The notes: a model not told the origin generated them from the sequence alone. A stretch of DNA of 64,000 nt from Ruminococcus sp. AF46-10NS (GCF_003474435.1 NZ_QRNF01000008.1:46502-110501); one strand, 5' to 3'; numbered from the stretch's first letter, positions 20,811 through 30,864 are shown. Translations and numbers: made by a program.

Positions 20811-22577
20811 TTAACCGTTTCTTTCCAGTACATTATCGTAGAAACGGTCGATATCTTTGTGATACTCATCAAAACGCTCCAGTTCTTTATTTGGAACCTC
20901 GTATTTGATAGCAATGATACGCTCAAAAATTTTATCCTCTTTCAGTACGGAAACCGGCATGCCGCGGTTTACAAGAGCACGGCATTTCTCATAAAGATAA
21001 AGGATAGTTTCCATCATCAGGAACTGTTTTTCCATAGGAACACTGGTGTCTTCCTGATGAAAAGCGTTCTGCTGAAGGAATCCGAGACGGATCACTCTGG
21101 CAATCTCAAGTGTCAGTTTCTGGTCATCCGGAAGAACATCGCTTCCGATAAGCTTAACGATCTCCATGAGAGAACTTTCCTGGTTGAGGATAGCCATGAT
21201 CTGGTTTCTGTCATAAACGAATTTCGGGGAAACATGCTCTCTGTACCATGGAGTCAGGTCTTCCAGATATTCGCTGTAGCTGGTAAGCCACTGGATCGCA
21301 GGGAAGTGACGGGCATAGGCAAGTGCTTGTCCAGTCCCCAGAAGCAGCGGACAAATCGTTTCGTATTCTGTGTAACCGGTTCGGAGAAGTCACCACCCTG
21401 AGGGGAAACTGCACCGATAATAGATACGGAACCTTCTGTTCCGTTCAGGTTCTGCATCATTCCCGCACGCTCATAAAATGCGGAAAGCTTGGAAGCCAGG
21501 TAAGCCGGGAAACCTTCCTCTGCAGGCATCTCCTCCAGACGTCCGGAAAGCTCACGGAGAGCCTCAGCCATCGGGATGTGGAATCTGCCATGATGGCTAC
21601 GTCATAGCCCATATCGCGGTAATATTCCGCAAGTGTGACACCTGTATAAATAGAAGCCTCACGGGCTGCAACCGGCATGTTTGAAGTGTTGGCGATCAGA
21701 GTGGTACGGTCCATCATCAGGTTTCCGGATTTTGGGTCGATCAGTTTGCTGAAGTCCTCGAGAACCTGTGTCATCTCGTTTCCACGCTCGCCGCAGCCGA
21801 TATAGATGATGATATCTGCGTCAGACCACTTGGCGATCTGGTGCTGTGTCATGGTTTTTCCTGTTCCGAATCCACCGGGAACAGCAGCAGTGCCGCCCTT
21901 GGCAATCGGGAAAAGGGTATCAAGGATTCGCTGGCCCGTAAGAAGCGGAACGCTTGCCGGGAAACGCTTGTAAGTCGGTCTCGGAACACGGATCGGCCAT
22001 TTCTGGGCAAGAGCCAGCTCTTTTTCAGTGCCGTCATCAAGACGGATGGTGATAATAGGCTCCAGAACAGTGTAAGCACCGTCCGGAACTGCATGGATAA
22101 CGGTTCCGTGCGGGATGTTTGGCGGAACCATGGATTTATGAAGGATGGAGGCGGTCTCCTGTGTCTCTGCGATCACAGTACCTGCGCCGATCACGTCTCC
22201 TTCTTTTACTGTGATGTGTGTTTCCCATTTTTTCTCAGTATCAAGGGAATCAACACTGACACCGCGGGAAATATATTTCCGGAGGCCTCTGCAATTTCTG
22301 CAAGAGGCCTCTGGATACCATCAAAAATATTGTGGATGATTCCCGGTCCAAGGAGAACGGAAATTGCGTCTCCTGTTCCGGTAACGGTTTCTCCGGGTTT
22401 CAGTCCTGTAGTTTCCTCAAAAACCTGTACAGTCGTCATATGTTTCTTAAGTCCGATGACCTCTCCTACAAGTTTCTCAGGGCCTACATAGACCATCTCG
22501 GAGATCTTGAAGCCGGTGTCACCCTTGAGGTAGATAACAGGACCGTTGACACCGTAGATAATACCTGTTTTACTCAT
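20811..22577 (-). CDS. ntpA: V-type ATP synthase catalytic subunit A, three apparent frameshifts
   Basis: The catalytic subunit, about 589 residues after repair. It begins [18 protein letters not shown] and includes the P-loop [13 protein letters not shown] and [13 protein letters not shown]. The C-terminal domain ends DNVLERNG. The reading frame changes near 22267 (IFP to RGVSVD), 21571 (TSRW to AEALREL) and 21326 (LDK to ALAYARHFP). Each change is repaired by one base in a short C or G run. With three bases added the length is an exact multiple of three. Three losses in a gene with intact neighbours look like sequence error. Its start overlaps the ntpE end by 8 nt. Confidence 0.92.
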
Positions 22578-23157
22578 GTGCTGGACCTCCGTTGAATTTG
22601 AAATCTCTGTATGCTGTATTGTATCCTTCCTCAAAAGAATTGTCGATGAGGATGTTTTTCTCCGGGATCACAGCTTTGATTCCGCCGATAAAGGAATCTC
22701 CGGAAAGCCTCAGCGGAAACCCTGTCTTGATCGTAAGTGACTTCAGCCGGGGTTCATCTTCCCTGGAAAGATAGATCTGAATCTCATCGTGTTCTGCAAA
22801 GCATACAGCTTCTTCGATCTTGCTGCAAAGATATTCCTCATAACAGGAGGATTCCATAAATTTCAGGATCTGTTCTCTGACCTCTGAAAAAAGTTTCTCT
22901 TTTAAACGGCTCTGTCTGGTAGTCCAGTCACGGCGGATATTCAGCTGTTCGGCTGAAAGTGCCTTGTTGATCTCACGCCGGGCGTTTGCAATCTCGGCTT
23001 TCCGGGAACTGGCAGCGTTTTCCAGAGCCATTTTTTTATGTTCCTCCATTGCGGCATCCAGTGATTCTTTATGCTCCTGGACCTCTTTTTCCGCCTGGCG
23101 GCGGGCTTCTTCCACGGAGGTATCATAGAAGTGGGTGAGTTTTTCTTCGATTGTCAT
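22570..23157 (-). CDS. ntpE: V-type ATP synthase subunit E
   Basis: A 195-residue peripheral-stalk subunit. The N-terminal ~100 residues are an Ala/Glu/Lys-rich coiled coil and the C-terminal half is a compact domain (SFIGGIKAVIPEKNILIDNSFE). It pairs with the small helical subunit encoded first in the operon to hold the head to subunit I. It overlaps the start of ntpA. Confidence 0.93.
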   Translation of the reverse strand: MTIEEKLTHFYDTSVEEARRQAEKEVQEHKESLDAAMEEHKKMALENAASSRKAEIANARREINKALSAEQLNIRRDWTTRQSRLKEKLFSEVREQILKFMESSCYEEYLCSKIEEAVCFAEHDEIQIYLSREDEPRLKSLTIKTGFPLRLSGDSFIGGIKAVIPEKNILIDNSFEEGYNTAYRDFKFNGGPAHE

Positions 23158-23169
23158 AATATCACCTGC

Positions 23170-23478
23170 CTATAATTTTAATCCGATGGCCTCATTCACG
23201 TATGAAGTGATGAAATCAGGCCTGCGGCCGGTACCGTGTCTGTCAGGAATTTCTATGATGAGAGGTGTTTTGTGATGGAGCTTTACATCGTCGATGATCT
23301 CAGGGAATTCCCGGCCGAATTTTTCGGTCAGGAGAATGATCCCGATTTCTTTGTCCGCGATAGTACGCTCCAGAGCTTCCTTCAGCTCATCGTGTTCATG
23401 GACAACAACACCTTCTACACCGGCCAGTCTCATTCCTGTCAGAGTATCAATATTGTCGCTGATCAGGTACATCTTCAT
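23170..23478 (-). CDS. ntpF: V-type ATP synthase subunit F
   Basis: A 102-residue protein with the flavodoxin-like F-subunit fold: YLISDNIDTLTGMRLAGVEG at the N-terminus, IGIILLTEKF in the middle and PLIIEIPDRHG near the end. It binds the D subunit on the rotor shaft. Some naming schemes call this subunit G. It starts one base after ntpK ends. Confidence 0.92.
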   Translation of the reverse strand: MKMYLISDNIDTLTGMRLAGVEGVVVHEHDELKEALERTIADKEIGIILLTEKFGREFPEIIDDVKLHHKTPLIIEIPDRHGTGRRPDFITSYVNEAIGLKL

Positions 23479-23479
23479 A

Positions 23480-23911
23480 TCAAAGTTTACCCAGGATCAT
23501 GAAGGAGATGATCAGTCCATAAAGAGCAACACCTTCGGCAAGACCTACGAAGATAAGGGATTTACCAAGGATGCTCTGATCCTCACTGATTGCTCCAAGT
23601 GCTGCGCTTGCCGCACTGGCAACGGCAATACCACCACCGATACAGGAAAGTCCGGTAACGAGTGCTGCTGCGATGTAGCCCATACCTGTTGCAAGGCCTG
23701 CGTCAGCACCTGTTGCAGCCTGTACGGAAGCTCCGCCTGCGAATGTTACGGCGATGGCAACAAGCATGATTCCGAAGAAGAAAAATGCGTTTACGCCAAG
23801 AGCTGTTTTGTAGCGGCCACGGCTTTTTTCGCCGAGAAGATAATAACCGAATGGAAGAATGATACTGAGTACAAGTGCAACTGCGATTGTAATCTGTGTA
23901 ATGACTGTCAT
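23480..23911 (-). CDS. ntpK: V-type ATP synthase membrane ring subunit K
   Basis: A 143-residue four-helix proteolipid, a duplicated two-helix unit. The ion-binding carboxylate is the Glu in FVGLAEGVALYGL of the last helix; the first hairpin has no matching acid, as usual for V-type K subunits. Helix 3 contains LVTGLSCIGGGIAVASAASAA. Na+ or H+ specificity cannot be settled from these residues alone. Confidence 0.94.
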   Translation of the reverse strand: MTVITQITIAVALVLSIILPFGYYLLGEKSRGRYKTALGVNAFFFFGIMLVAIAVTFAGGASVQAATGADAGLATGMGYIAAALVTGLSCIGGGIAVASAASAALGAISEDQSILGKSLIFVGLAEGVALYGLIISFMILGKL

Positions 23912-23949
23912 GATGATGACCTCCTTAAACTTAAATAGTAATCGTTTTA

Positions 23950-25890
23950 TTATTTATTCCTGGAGCAGAACGGCTCGAATTTACGTCCGCTGCCTTTGTA
24001 GAAACGGCTGAACATTTCGTAATATTCCAGACGGAGTACCTGGATACCTACGATCAGGCCCTCCATAGCGCATACGAAAAGGTTTCCGAGGATAATGACG
24101 ATCCAGTTTGGACTGCCGTTCTCTGCGCCTGCAAGCATAAGCACAACCTCCATCATAGCTGCGTGGCTGACTGCAAAAGCGCCGATACGCACGAAGGAGA
24201 GTGTATTGGAAAAGTAGCTCAGGATAACCTCGAACAGTTCGAAGATACCCTGTACGATAAACATGCCCTTTTCTTTTGGCATAACTTCGGCTTTTTTCTC
24301 AACCAGGTTGGTAAGCGGCTCCTTGAAGAAGATCAGAAGCAGCGGAACACCGAACATGATGGCAAGAACAGCTCCTCCGGGAACTGCATGACCGGAAACA
24401 AAAAGTCCGATGCAAAGTACTGCAGATCCGTAGAATACAAGTCCTGCCACAGCGTTGGTGTCGAACCAGGTTTTTTCAACGTCATGCATCTTAAGGGAAT
24501 TGATGATGTTGAAAACCATGCACAGGAGGATGATTCCCATGCCAAAGCCGATGGCAACAATAAATACGGTATTCAGTTTTCCGATAAAAGGTATGGTCGT
24601 CATACTGTCTACAGGTCTTAGCCACAGAGCAGGTATGACATCTTCAAATCCAAAGATACTGCCGAACATCAGGCCGAAGAAGGTTGAGAAAACACCGGCA
24701 CAGCTGATGATTCCGGCAAGGTCGATATGTTTCAGCCTGTACAGAAGGAAACCTCCGATAAAAAGCAGAAGTCCCTGTCCTGCATCACCGAACATGGCTC
24801 CGAAAATGAAGGAGTAGGTGATGGCAACGAACCAGGTTGGATCCATCTCGCCATAAGCGGGAAGACCGTACATCTTGACATACATTTCAAATGGTTTGAA
24901 AAGCTTCGGGTTCTTCAGCTTTGTTGGCGGCTGATGGTTTGGATCATGTTCCGGTGATGTGGTATCTTCTCCGTCTACCAGGCAGAAGATCCGTTCATCT
25001 GATGCGATATCAGCCTGAAAAGCCCGTGTGTCAGCTTCTGTCATCCAACCGCAGAGAATATAGAAATTCTCATGATTTCCGGTGCAGGCAGCAGCCTTGC
25101 GGACATCAAAGTTTCTGGAAAACTGACGTAGTGTATCTCTGGCAGAAACAATATCTTCGGCTCTGTCAGAGAGGAAACGCTGGCGTTTCTGTTTCTGGGC
25201 TTCCAGATGCTTCAATGCATCCTCGTACTGTTTGCTTACGCTGGAAAAAGCCTGTTGGGCTGTACCGGTGTAATTATCCGGTACAAAGATCTTCTCAAAG
25301 TGCATGGAAGAGTAGGCCGCATCAATTTTGTGAGCCTCATGCTTCGGTACAAAATAGACTCCCCAGACATACTGGTCATCTTCATCACATTTCAGGAAGA
25401 TGGTGTTCAGGTTGTCGTAAATGTATTTCTTGAATTTTTCGTAATACTGTTTCTCAATACGTCCGAAATGAAAATGAATGTATTTCAGGTGCAGAATAGA
25501 GGAAATATTGTAATCAATATTTCGGAACGGACGTATGATCCGTAGGGATTCTTCTAGGGAGGAACATTTTTCTTCTAATTCAGTTTGTTCCTGCTGGAGT
25601 TGCTCCGATTGTCCACGGATCTCCTTCACTGTGGAAAGTGCTTTTTCAATACCAGTGCTTCGGTTGGAAGCAGCAGGAGGACTTTTCAGTTCTTCGTAAA
25701 TGGTATTGATGGAATTAAGAGCATCTCTATACGGATTGACCTCAATGAAAGGTGTCAGGCTTTCTACTGTGGTCAGTTCAGAGAGCGCGTTTTCCAGATG
25801 GATTTCGTACTTGCACAGGTAGGTGTTTACAACCCGGTCAATATCTGCTTTGGGACCGGTGATGCTCAGAAAATTCATTTTTTCAATCAC
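23950..25890 (-). CDS. ntpI: V-type ATP synthase subunit I (membrane stator a-subunit)
   Basis: A 646-residue stator. The cytoplasmic N-terminal half has a long coiled coil (about 90-115 and 215-245). The C-terminal half has about seven to eight membrane helices beginning at FVAITYSFIFGAMFGDAGQG. The essential Arg region of the ion half-channels is near RIGAFAVSHAAM. Length is normal. It contacts the K ring and transmits ions. Confidence 0.95.
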   Translation of the reverse strand: MIEKMNFLSITGPKADIDRVVNTYLCKYEIHLENALSELTTVESLTPFIEVNPYRDALNSINTIYEELKSPPAASNRSTGIEKALSTVKEIRGQSEQLQQEQTELEEKCSSLEESLRIIRPFRNIDYNISSILHLKYIHFHFGRIEKQYYEKFKKYIYDNLNTIFLKCDEDDQYVWGVYFVPKHEAHKIDAAYSSMHFEKIFVPDNYTGTAQQAFSSVSKQYEDALKHLEAQKQKRQRFLSDRAEDIVSARDTLRQFSRNFDVRKAAACTGNHENFYILCGWMTEADTRAFQADIASDERIFCLVDGEDTTSPEHDPNHQPPTKLKNPKLFKPFEMYVKMYGLPAYGEMDPTWFVAITYSFIFGAMFGDAGQGLLLFIGGFLLYRLKHIDLAGIISCAGVFSTFFGLMFGSIFGFEDVIPALWLRPVDSMTTIPFIGKLNTVFIVAIGFGMGIILLCMVFNIINSLKMHDVEKTWFDTNAVAGLVFYGSAVLCIGLFVSGHAVPGGAVLAIMFGVPLLLIFFKEPLTNLVEKKAEVMPKEKGMFIVQGIFELFEVILSYFSNTLSFVRIGAFAVSHAAMMEVVLMLAGAENGSPNWIVIILGNLFVCAMEGLIVGIQVLRLEYYEMFSRFYKGSGRKFEPFCSRNK

Positions 25891-25908
25891 GTTGCTACCT
25901 CCTGGTTA

Positions 25909-26951
25909 TTAACCGTTGCGTATATAACGCAGGGATTGTTCTGGATCCACGCCATAGCGCACGCACTCAAGGGCAATGGTCAGACGGTTGACTTCATGTT
26001 CTTTATGATATAAATAGGAATAAATGACTGCTACGGAGTAGGGATCCTTGCGTGCTTCCCGTTCCAGCACATTCCTGAGGATGTAGTTATAAAATTCCTC
26101 CAGGTTGGCTGCAGTCAGCTGCTCATATTTCTTACCATAGTAGGTTCCGGCAAAAATACGCTGGGCTTCTTCGTATGTGGGAGCTTCCACAAGTGCTGTG
26201 ATCTCTCTTTACGAAGCTTGTAGTTCATGGGAATCAGCAATGCATAGATTTCGGCTGATTCCATGCGAAAACAGCGTTTGGATCGCTGGATGAACTGCAG
26301 GTTCAGCATATCAAATTTTTCGCCGTAGGCTTTCGTGATCTGAGCCAGATCATTGCCCTTGAAAAGTTTCTTCCGCATATTCCAGATCTGTGAAAAATAT
26401 GAAAGATCAAGTGCCATGCCGAAGTCAAAAAGCGTGGCATTTCCCCGTTCATTGACCTGGGACAGAGGAATGAAGAAATCATTTCCCTTTAGTGCGGCGA
26501 TAAATTCATCCATATTGGCGCAGGCTGCAAGTCTGTCAATATCCAGTCTGGAATGCAGTCTGAAAAAATCGCGGTAAGGGGAAATATCTACGGGGTCAGT
26601 ATCTCTGTGGTCGAAGAGATTCGTCATAATCTCTTTCAGGACACGGATCTCATAGCGTTTCGAGTAAAGAGTCAGGAACGTCCGTTGTTCCTGGTTTGCA
26701 AAGTGGTAAAGTCTTGAAAAATTCCGGAAGATAGATTTCTTCAGAAGTTTCTCTATCTGCCCTCGATGCAGATCATTCTCATCGAGACCAGACCAGATAT
26801 TCTGATATTCCGGGGTTCGTTTCAGGTAGGCTGTTACCTGGGGGACATTGGGAAGCTGAACGATTTCTTCCAGCTGCTCATCTGTCACAAGCCTGCTTTG
26901 CATGGCACGGATCTTGGTAGAGAGTCCGCTGTATGAGAGGACAGTGCCCAT
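25909..26951 (-). CDS. ntpC: V-type ATP synthase subunit C, one apparent frameshift
   Basis: The repaired gene encodes 347 residues of the funnel-shaped C/d subunit that joins the rotor shaft to the K ring. The first frame (from SYSGLSTKIRAMQSRLV) runs to NYKLRKE. The family sequence then continues in another frame (EITALVEAPTYEEAQRIF ... SLRYIRNG) to 25909. One base is missing near 26205. With it the length is an exact multiple of three. Confidence 0.9.
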
Positions 26952-26970
26952 TGAATCACTTCCTTTCCCT

Positions 26971-27291
26971 TCAGGTTTCGGTAATTCCTGTTATTTTCTG
27001 AAACAGCTCTTTGGAAAGAGTCTCGTGGTTGGCTTCGTAGTAGGCATCCAACCTGGATAGCTGGTCTTCTGTCTCTGCACGAAGCTGGGTGATCCGGGCG
27101 TCTTTCTCGCGGGCCAGATCTTCACGGATCTTCCGGATTTCAGCACTGGTCTTTGTTTCCAGGGAGGCATCGAAATCTTTGATCTGTTTTTCGGCTTCTT
27201 CTGAGAGAGCTTGTTTCTGTCGCGCAGCGTCCTGCATGATAGCATTGGCTGTAGCTTCGATTTCCGAAAGCTTGTTTAGGATTTGTTCCAT
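26971..27291 (-). CDS. V-type ATP synthase small peripheral-stalk subunit (G/H-like)
   Basis: A 106-residue, almost entirely helical coiled-coil protein (EKQIKDFDASLETKTSAEIR region) rich in Glu, Lys and Ala. It is the first gene of the operon. Position, length and composition match the small stalk subunit that pairs with E, variously named G, H or F. It has a promoter 44-72 nt upstream. Confidence 0.85.
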   Translation of the reverse strand: MEQILNKLSEIEATANAIMQDAARQKQALSEEAEKQIKDFDASLETKTSAEIRKIREDLAREKDARITQLRAETEDQLSRLDAYYEANHETLSKELFQKITGITET

Positions 27292-27334
27292 TGCGCCCTC
27301 CTTGTTTTGGTTATTGTCTATAATTGATTTTTAT

Positions 27335-27363
27335 ATGATACACCTTTTTTATGGTAAAAACAA
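27335..27363 (-). promoter_or_regulatory. Promoter of the V-type ATPase operon
   Basis: Minus-strand TTGTTT (27363-27358), 17-nt spacer, TATCAT (27340-27335). The rest of the 27292-27619 gap is AT-rich with no gene I can support. Confidence 0.55.
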
Positions 27364-27619
27364 CTAAAATTTTGTTAATTTTTCTGCAAACTTTTGAGTG
27401 AAATGTGGGTAACAGACATAAGGGCGGTTTGCTGTCGTCTTGTTGATGTTTTTTAATTTTTTGCTTGCGGCAGGGTGGGGATTGCATGTATAGTTGAGTA
27501 TTGAGAAGCATTGCAGCAGTTCTGTTAATTCATGGAATGGTACTATAGATGCTTTTGAGGACTGCGAAAGGTAGTTATTTGATTTATATATCATAGGAAG
27601 ATTAATTTGGAGGTTATTT

Positions 27620-28276
27620 ATGAGATTACGTAATATTCCCGGGGCGAAGGATGCGATTTTGGAGTGTGATTGGGTGATTGATGAGCCGGAGAGGTTTAAA
27701 GGGAAGTGGGAGAGCGTTTTTGGGGAAAAGAGGCCGCTTTTTCTTGAGGTTGGAATGGGGAAAGGCCGCTTTTTGATGGATATGGCGCGGCTGCATCCGG
27801 AGAGAAATTTTATAGGTATTGAAATGTATGACAGCGTGCTTCTTCGCGCTTTGCAGAAGAGGGAGGAGCTTGAGGAGCAGGGAGAGAGTTTTTCCAATCT
27901 GGTGTTTATCCGGGTGGATGCGAGATTACTGCCAGAGATTTTTGAAAAGGATGAGGTTGACGGAATCTATCTGAATTTCTCTGATCCGTGGCCGAAGGCA
28001 AGACATGCCAAAAGGAGACTTACTTCCAGAGAGTTTCTGGCCAGATATGAGCAGGTTTTGAAAAAAGATGGCGTTGTGGAATTTAAGACGGATAACAGGG
28101 GCTTGTTCGAATTTTCTCTGGAAGAGGTTCGGGAGTCTGACTGGAACCTGGAGGTTTGTACCTTTGATCTCCATTATGATGAGGAACTGGTGAGGGGAAA
28201 TGTGATGACAGAGTATGAGGAGAAGTTTTCTTCCATGGGCAACCCGATCTGTAAGATGGTAATTAAACAGAAATAG
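27620..28276 (+). CDS. trmB: tRNA (guanine-N7-)-methyltransferase
   Basis: A 218-residue SAM-dependent enzyme that makes m7G46 in tRNA variable loops. It has the SAM motif FLEVGMGKGRFL, the acidic loop GIEMYDS and the family signature YLNFSDPWPKARHAKRRL. Length and layout are normal for TrmB. GGAGG precedes the ATG by 8 nt, and a hairpin terminator follows. Confidence 0.95.
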   Translation: MRLRNIPGAKDAILECDWVIDEPERFKGKWESVFGEKRPLFLEVGMGKGRFLMDMARLHPERNFIGIEMYDSVLLRALQKREELEEQGESFSNLVFIRVDARLLPEIFEKDEVDGIYLNFSDPWPKARHAKRRLTSREFLARYEQVLKKDGVVEFKTDNRGLFEFSLEEVRESDWNLEVCTFDLHYDEELVRGNVMTEYEEKFSSMGNPICKMVIKQK

Positions 28277-28302
28277 AGGAAGCAAGACTCAGGAAGAATC
28301 GG

Positions 28303-28332
28303 GCTGATCTGTAAACAGATCGGCCTGTTTTC
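28303..28332 (+). terminator. Terminator after trmB
   Basis: GCTGATCTG-TAAA-CAGATCGGC hairpin followed by CTGTTTTC. Confidence 0.8.
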
Positions 28333-28429
28333 ATATAATAAAAAGAAGAAAAAAATTGAGTCAGGAAAAAATTTACAACTCTGCAGGAGCAGGGGCCTGA
28401 CCAGCATGAATAAAAGGAGAAGCTAAAGC

Positions 28430-28603
28430 TTGAAAAAAAGAAAATCCAGCTCATTACGGCGAAGTTTCAATAGTGTAAACCGCAGTATCAAAAACCAGGC
28501 AGTCCGGATCAGAAATTCGCTTACAGAAACAGAAAAAACACTTAATAAAATTGCATCAAATGAAGATATAAAAAATAAAAAAGAAAAAAATAAAAAAAAT
28601 TAA
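28430..28603 (+). CDS. Possible 57-residue basic small protein (TTG start)
   Basis: A frame starts at TTG 28430, with AAGGAGA at 28414-28420 and 9-nt spacing. It reads (M)KKRKSSSLRRSFNSV..., with about one-third Lys/Arg and a Lys/Asn tail ending at TAA 28601. It lies between the trmB terminator and the tRNA-Lys promoter. I recognise no family; a nucleic-acid-binding or ribosome-associated small protein would suit the composition. The AT-rich tail makes chance coding possible. Confidence 0.4.
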   Translation: MKKRKSSSLRRSFNSVNRSIKNQAVRIRNSLTETEKTLNKIASNEDIKNKKEKNKKN

Positions 28604-28612
28604 AAAAAGGTG

Positions 28613-28641
28613 TTGACTTTACTCGAACCATAACGTATAAT
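28613..28641 (+). promoter_or_regulatory. Promoter of tRNA-Lys
   Basis: TTGACT (28613-28618), 17-nt spacer, TATAAT (28636-28641), a near-perfect sigma-A promoter about 42 nt before the tRNA. Confidence 0.88.
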
Positions 28642-28689
28642 ACAACATGTCTTGAGGAACGGAATAAACGAAAGACAAACAATTAATAA

Positions 28690-28762
28690 GCGTCTTTAGC
28701 TCAGTTGGTAGAGCACCTGACTCTTAATCAGGGTGTCCAGGGTTCGAACCCCTGAAGACGCA
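28690..28762 (+). tRNA. tRNA-Lys (anticodon CTT)
   Basis: A 73-nt cloverleaf. Acceptor arms are GCGTCTT (28690-28696) and AAGACGC (28755-28761) with discriminator A. The D-loop is AGCTCAGTTGGTAGAGC, the anticodon arm is CTGACTCTTAATCAG with CTT, and the T-arm is CAGGGTTCGAACCCCTG. CCA is not encoded. Confidence 0.97.
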
Positions 28763-28767
28763 CTAAA

Positions 28768-28813
28768 GGCACTGTTTTTGCAGATATAGAGCTGCGGGGA
28801 CGGTGTTTTTTGT
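28768..28813 (+). terminator. Terminator after tRNA-Lys
   Basis: CACTGTTTTTGCAG pairs with CTGCGGGGACGGTG (several G-U pairs), followed by TTTTTTG. Confidence 0.7.
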
Positions 28814-28927
28814 TGTTTAAACCTTATAAGAGAAGAATAGAAATCCCCCTCCTGTACTCGGATGAAGTTTGGGGTGTTTTTTTATGTGAAAATTATTTTA
28901 GAAAAAAATTCCCCGAAAAAAAGGAGG

Positions 28928-28951
28928 GCCGGGTCTTGGAACGGACCCGGC
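28928..28951. other. GC-rich hairpin in the tRNA-AGCS gap
   Basis: GCCGGGTC-TTGGAACG-GACCCGGC is a perfect 8-bp stem in otherwise AT-rich DNA. On the minus strand a T7 run follows after CCTCC. The 28814-29311 gap holds nothing else I can name except the AGCS promoter. Confidence 0.5.
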
Positions 28952-29192
28952 AGAGTATGAAAAGAAAAATAAGTAATGATCTATAAGATGAAAAAGCGGT
29001 GTGCTTTATTTGTTTAATAATATACCGTCAAAATGTGATGGAACTGTGAGAAGGATTTAAAAAATCTGTGAGGAAAATCTAAAGATCCTATAAATTTCAG
29101 GAATGTTTGTCTGGACTGATCTATAAATGAACAGGAAACGATCGAAAAACCAGAAAAAACCCGGAGTACAAAAAAATATATTGAAAATAATA

Positions 29193-29221
29193 AGGACATT
29201 TCCATAACCATCCTGTATAAT
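29193..29221 (+). promoter_or_regulatory. Promoter of the AGCS symporter gene
   Basis: AGGACA (29193-29198), 17-nt spacer, TATAAT (29216-29221); predicted leader about 85 nt. Confidence 0.6.
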
Positions 29222-29311
29222 AAATCATATTATAAAAAATCTGAATTGGAAACGGCAGCATGATCAAGCTGGCATTTGACTGTATTCAGAGAAAGAGGGA
29301 GGAAACTGATT

Positions 29312-30853
29312 ATGGAGAGAGTGTTTGGGGCAATCAACGGTGTGTTCAGCTTTATCGGTCCACTGTCTGATTTTCTGTGGGAATTTCCCACGGATTTTGG
29401 CTGGTACAGCAATATCCCGATTCTGGGGAATATATCATTTGCGATCATACTACTTCTTGGATCCGGCATTTTTTTCAGTTTCAGGATCGGTTTTATGCAG
29501 GTGACTTATTTTAAAAAAGGAATTAGAACCATGACGGAAAAACGTGTTGTGGAAACTGGAATTTCTCCGTTGGCATCGTTTTTCCTGAGTTCGGCCATGC
29601 GGGTAGGTCCCGGAAACATTCTGGGTGTAACAGGAGCCATCGCAGCAGGCGGTCCGGGTGCGTTGTTCTGGATGTGGATCTCCGCATTTTTCGGAATGGC
29701 AGTTGCATACATGGAAGGCGTGCTTGCCCAGATTTTTAAAGAGAAGAAAGACGATGAATTCGTAGGAGGACTTCCCTTCTATGGAAGGAAACTTCTCGGA
29801 AACAAAGTATGGATCGGAATTTTTCTTTCTGTACTGTATATTCTGTACGCACTTTGTTGTCTGCCTGCACAGGGATTCAATGTTGTTTCCTCTGTGGGAC
29901 GTATGGCAGAGATCATAACAGGGAAGACTATTGTAAGCGGATCAGCCTTCTATTATATAGTAGGAACTATCATCGTAATCCTTACAGCAGCTATCGCATT
30001 TGGCGGAATCAAAAAAGTATCCAGATGGACGGATATGATGGTCCCGGTAATGGCGGTGCTCTATATGGTAGTAGTGTTACTTCTTATTATATTGAATTTT
30101 ACCCGGATTCCGTACTTTTTCGGAAGTGTGTTTGCAGGAGCCTTTAAACCGGAGGCGTTCTTTGGAGGAGTTTTTGGAACTGTACTTGCACAGGGAGTAA
30201 AACGAGGCCTGATGTCAAATGAGGCCGGACAGGGAACGATTACCATGTCAGCGGCAGCAGCTGACGCAAAGCATCCATGCGAGCAGGGCGTGATCGCTTC
30301 TCTGGGAGTTTTTCTTGATACTATTGTGATCTGTACGCTTACCGGATTTGTGGTAGTTATGGCACATTGCTGGACAGGAGCAGATGCGGAAACCTGGCAG
30401 GCATTGGATAAACTTCCTAAATATACGGAATCTATCGCTGTTCTCACACCAGGAACTGCGATGAACGGAATTGTTACTTTCCTTGTAACCTTATGTTTCT
30501 GCCTGTTTGCATTTACCTGTCTGCTTGGAATGATCAGCTTTTCCGAGATTGCGGCAAACCGTATCCGCAAGGATAAGATATGTATTAATTTTGTACGCTG
30601 CATCGGACTTTTTGTTGCAGGATTTGGAATCCTGTGCAATATTGCAGGGCTGGAACTTGGAAACCTCTGGGCGTTTTCCGATCTGGGAAATATTCTGATC
30701 GTATTTTTCAACGTACCGATCGTTTATGTCGGTGCGAAATATGTTTTCCGTGCCACAAGACATTACAAAAAGAATGACGGAACCCCCTTCACCTCAGAAA
30801 TAATCGGCAGAAATGACTGTACTTACTGGGATGAACGTGCAAAGAAAAAATAA
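29312..30853 (+). CDS. Amino acid:sodium symporter, AGCS family (alanine/glycine type)
   Basis: A 513-residue polytopic membrane protein of the alanine-or-glycine:cation symporter family. It has the signature AMRVGPGNILGVTGAIAAGGPGALFWMW near residue 90 and GLMSNEAGQGTI near 300. It imports a small amino acid with Na+. Start 29312 is supported by GAGGGAGG 9 nt upstream; an upstream in-frame ATG (29276) lacks an RBS. The gene stands alone between a promoter and a strong terminator. Confidence 0.93.
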   Translation: MERVFGAINGVFSFIGPLSDFLWEFPTDFGWYSNIPILGNISFAIILLLGSGIFFSFRIGFMQVTYFKKGIRTMTEKRVVETGISPLASFFLSSAMRVGPGNILGVTGAIAAGGPGALFWMWISAFFGMAVAYMEGVLAQIFKEKKDDEFVGGLPFYGRKLLGNKVWIGIFLSVLYILYALCCLPAQGFNVVSSVGRMAEIITGKTIVSGSAFYYIVGTIIVILTAAIAFGGIKKVSRWTDMMVPVMAVLYMVVVLLLIILNFTRIPYFFGSVFAGAFKPEAFFGGVFGTVLAQGVKRGLMSNEAGQGTITMSAAAADAKHPCEQGVIASLGVFLDTIVICTLTGFVVVMAHCWTGADAETWQALDKLPKYTESIAVLTPGTAMNGIVTFLVTLCFCLFAFTCLLGMISFSEIAANRIRKDKICINFVRCIGLFVAGFGILCNIAGLELGNLWAFSDLGNILIVFFNVPIVYVGAKYVFRATRHYKKNDGTPFTSEIIGRNDCTYWDERAKKK

Positions 30854-30864
30854 TAAAATAACAG

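Noticed and set aside
18762..21401. An 879-codon open frame on the plus strand, antisense to ntpD, ntpB and part of ntpA
   Set aside because: It mirrors real genes on the other strand, matches no family pattern and has no RBS. It is an antisense shadow of codon bias.
27364..27897. A 177-codon minus-strand frame covering the trmB start
   Set aside because: Mostly antisense to trmB, no recognisable domain, and it would block the trmB leader.
28814..29311. Glycine or other riboswitch before the AGCS symporter
   Set aside because: The mapped promoter leaves only an ~85-nt leader with no conserved aptamer core visible.
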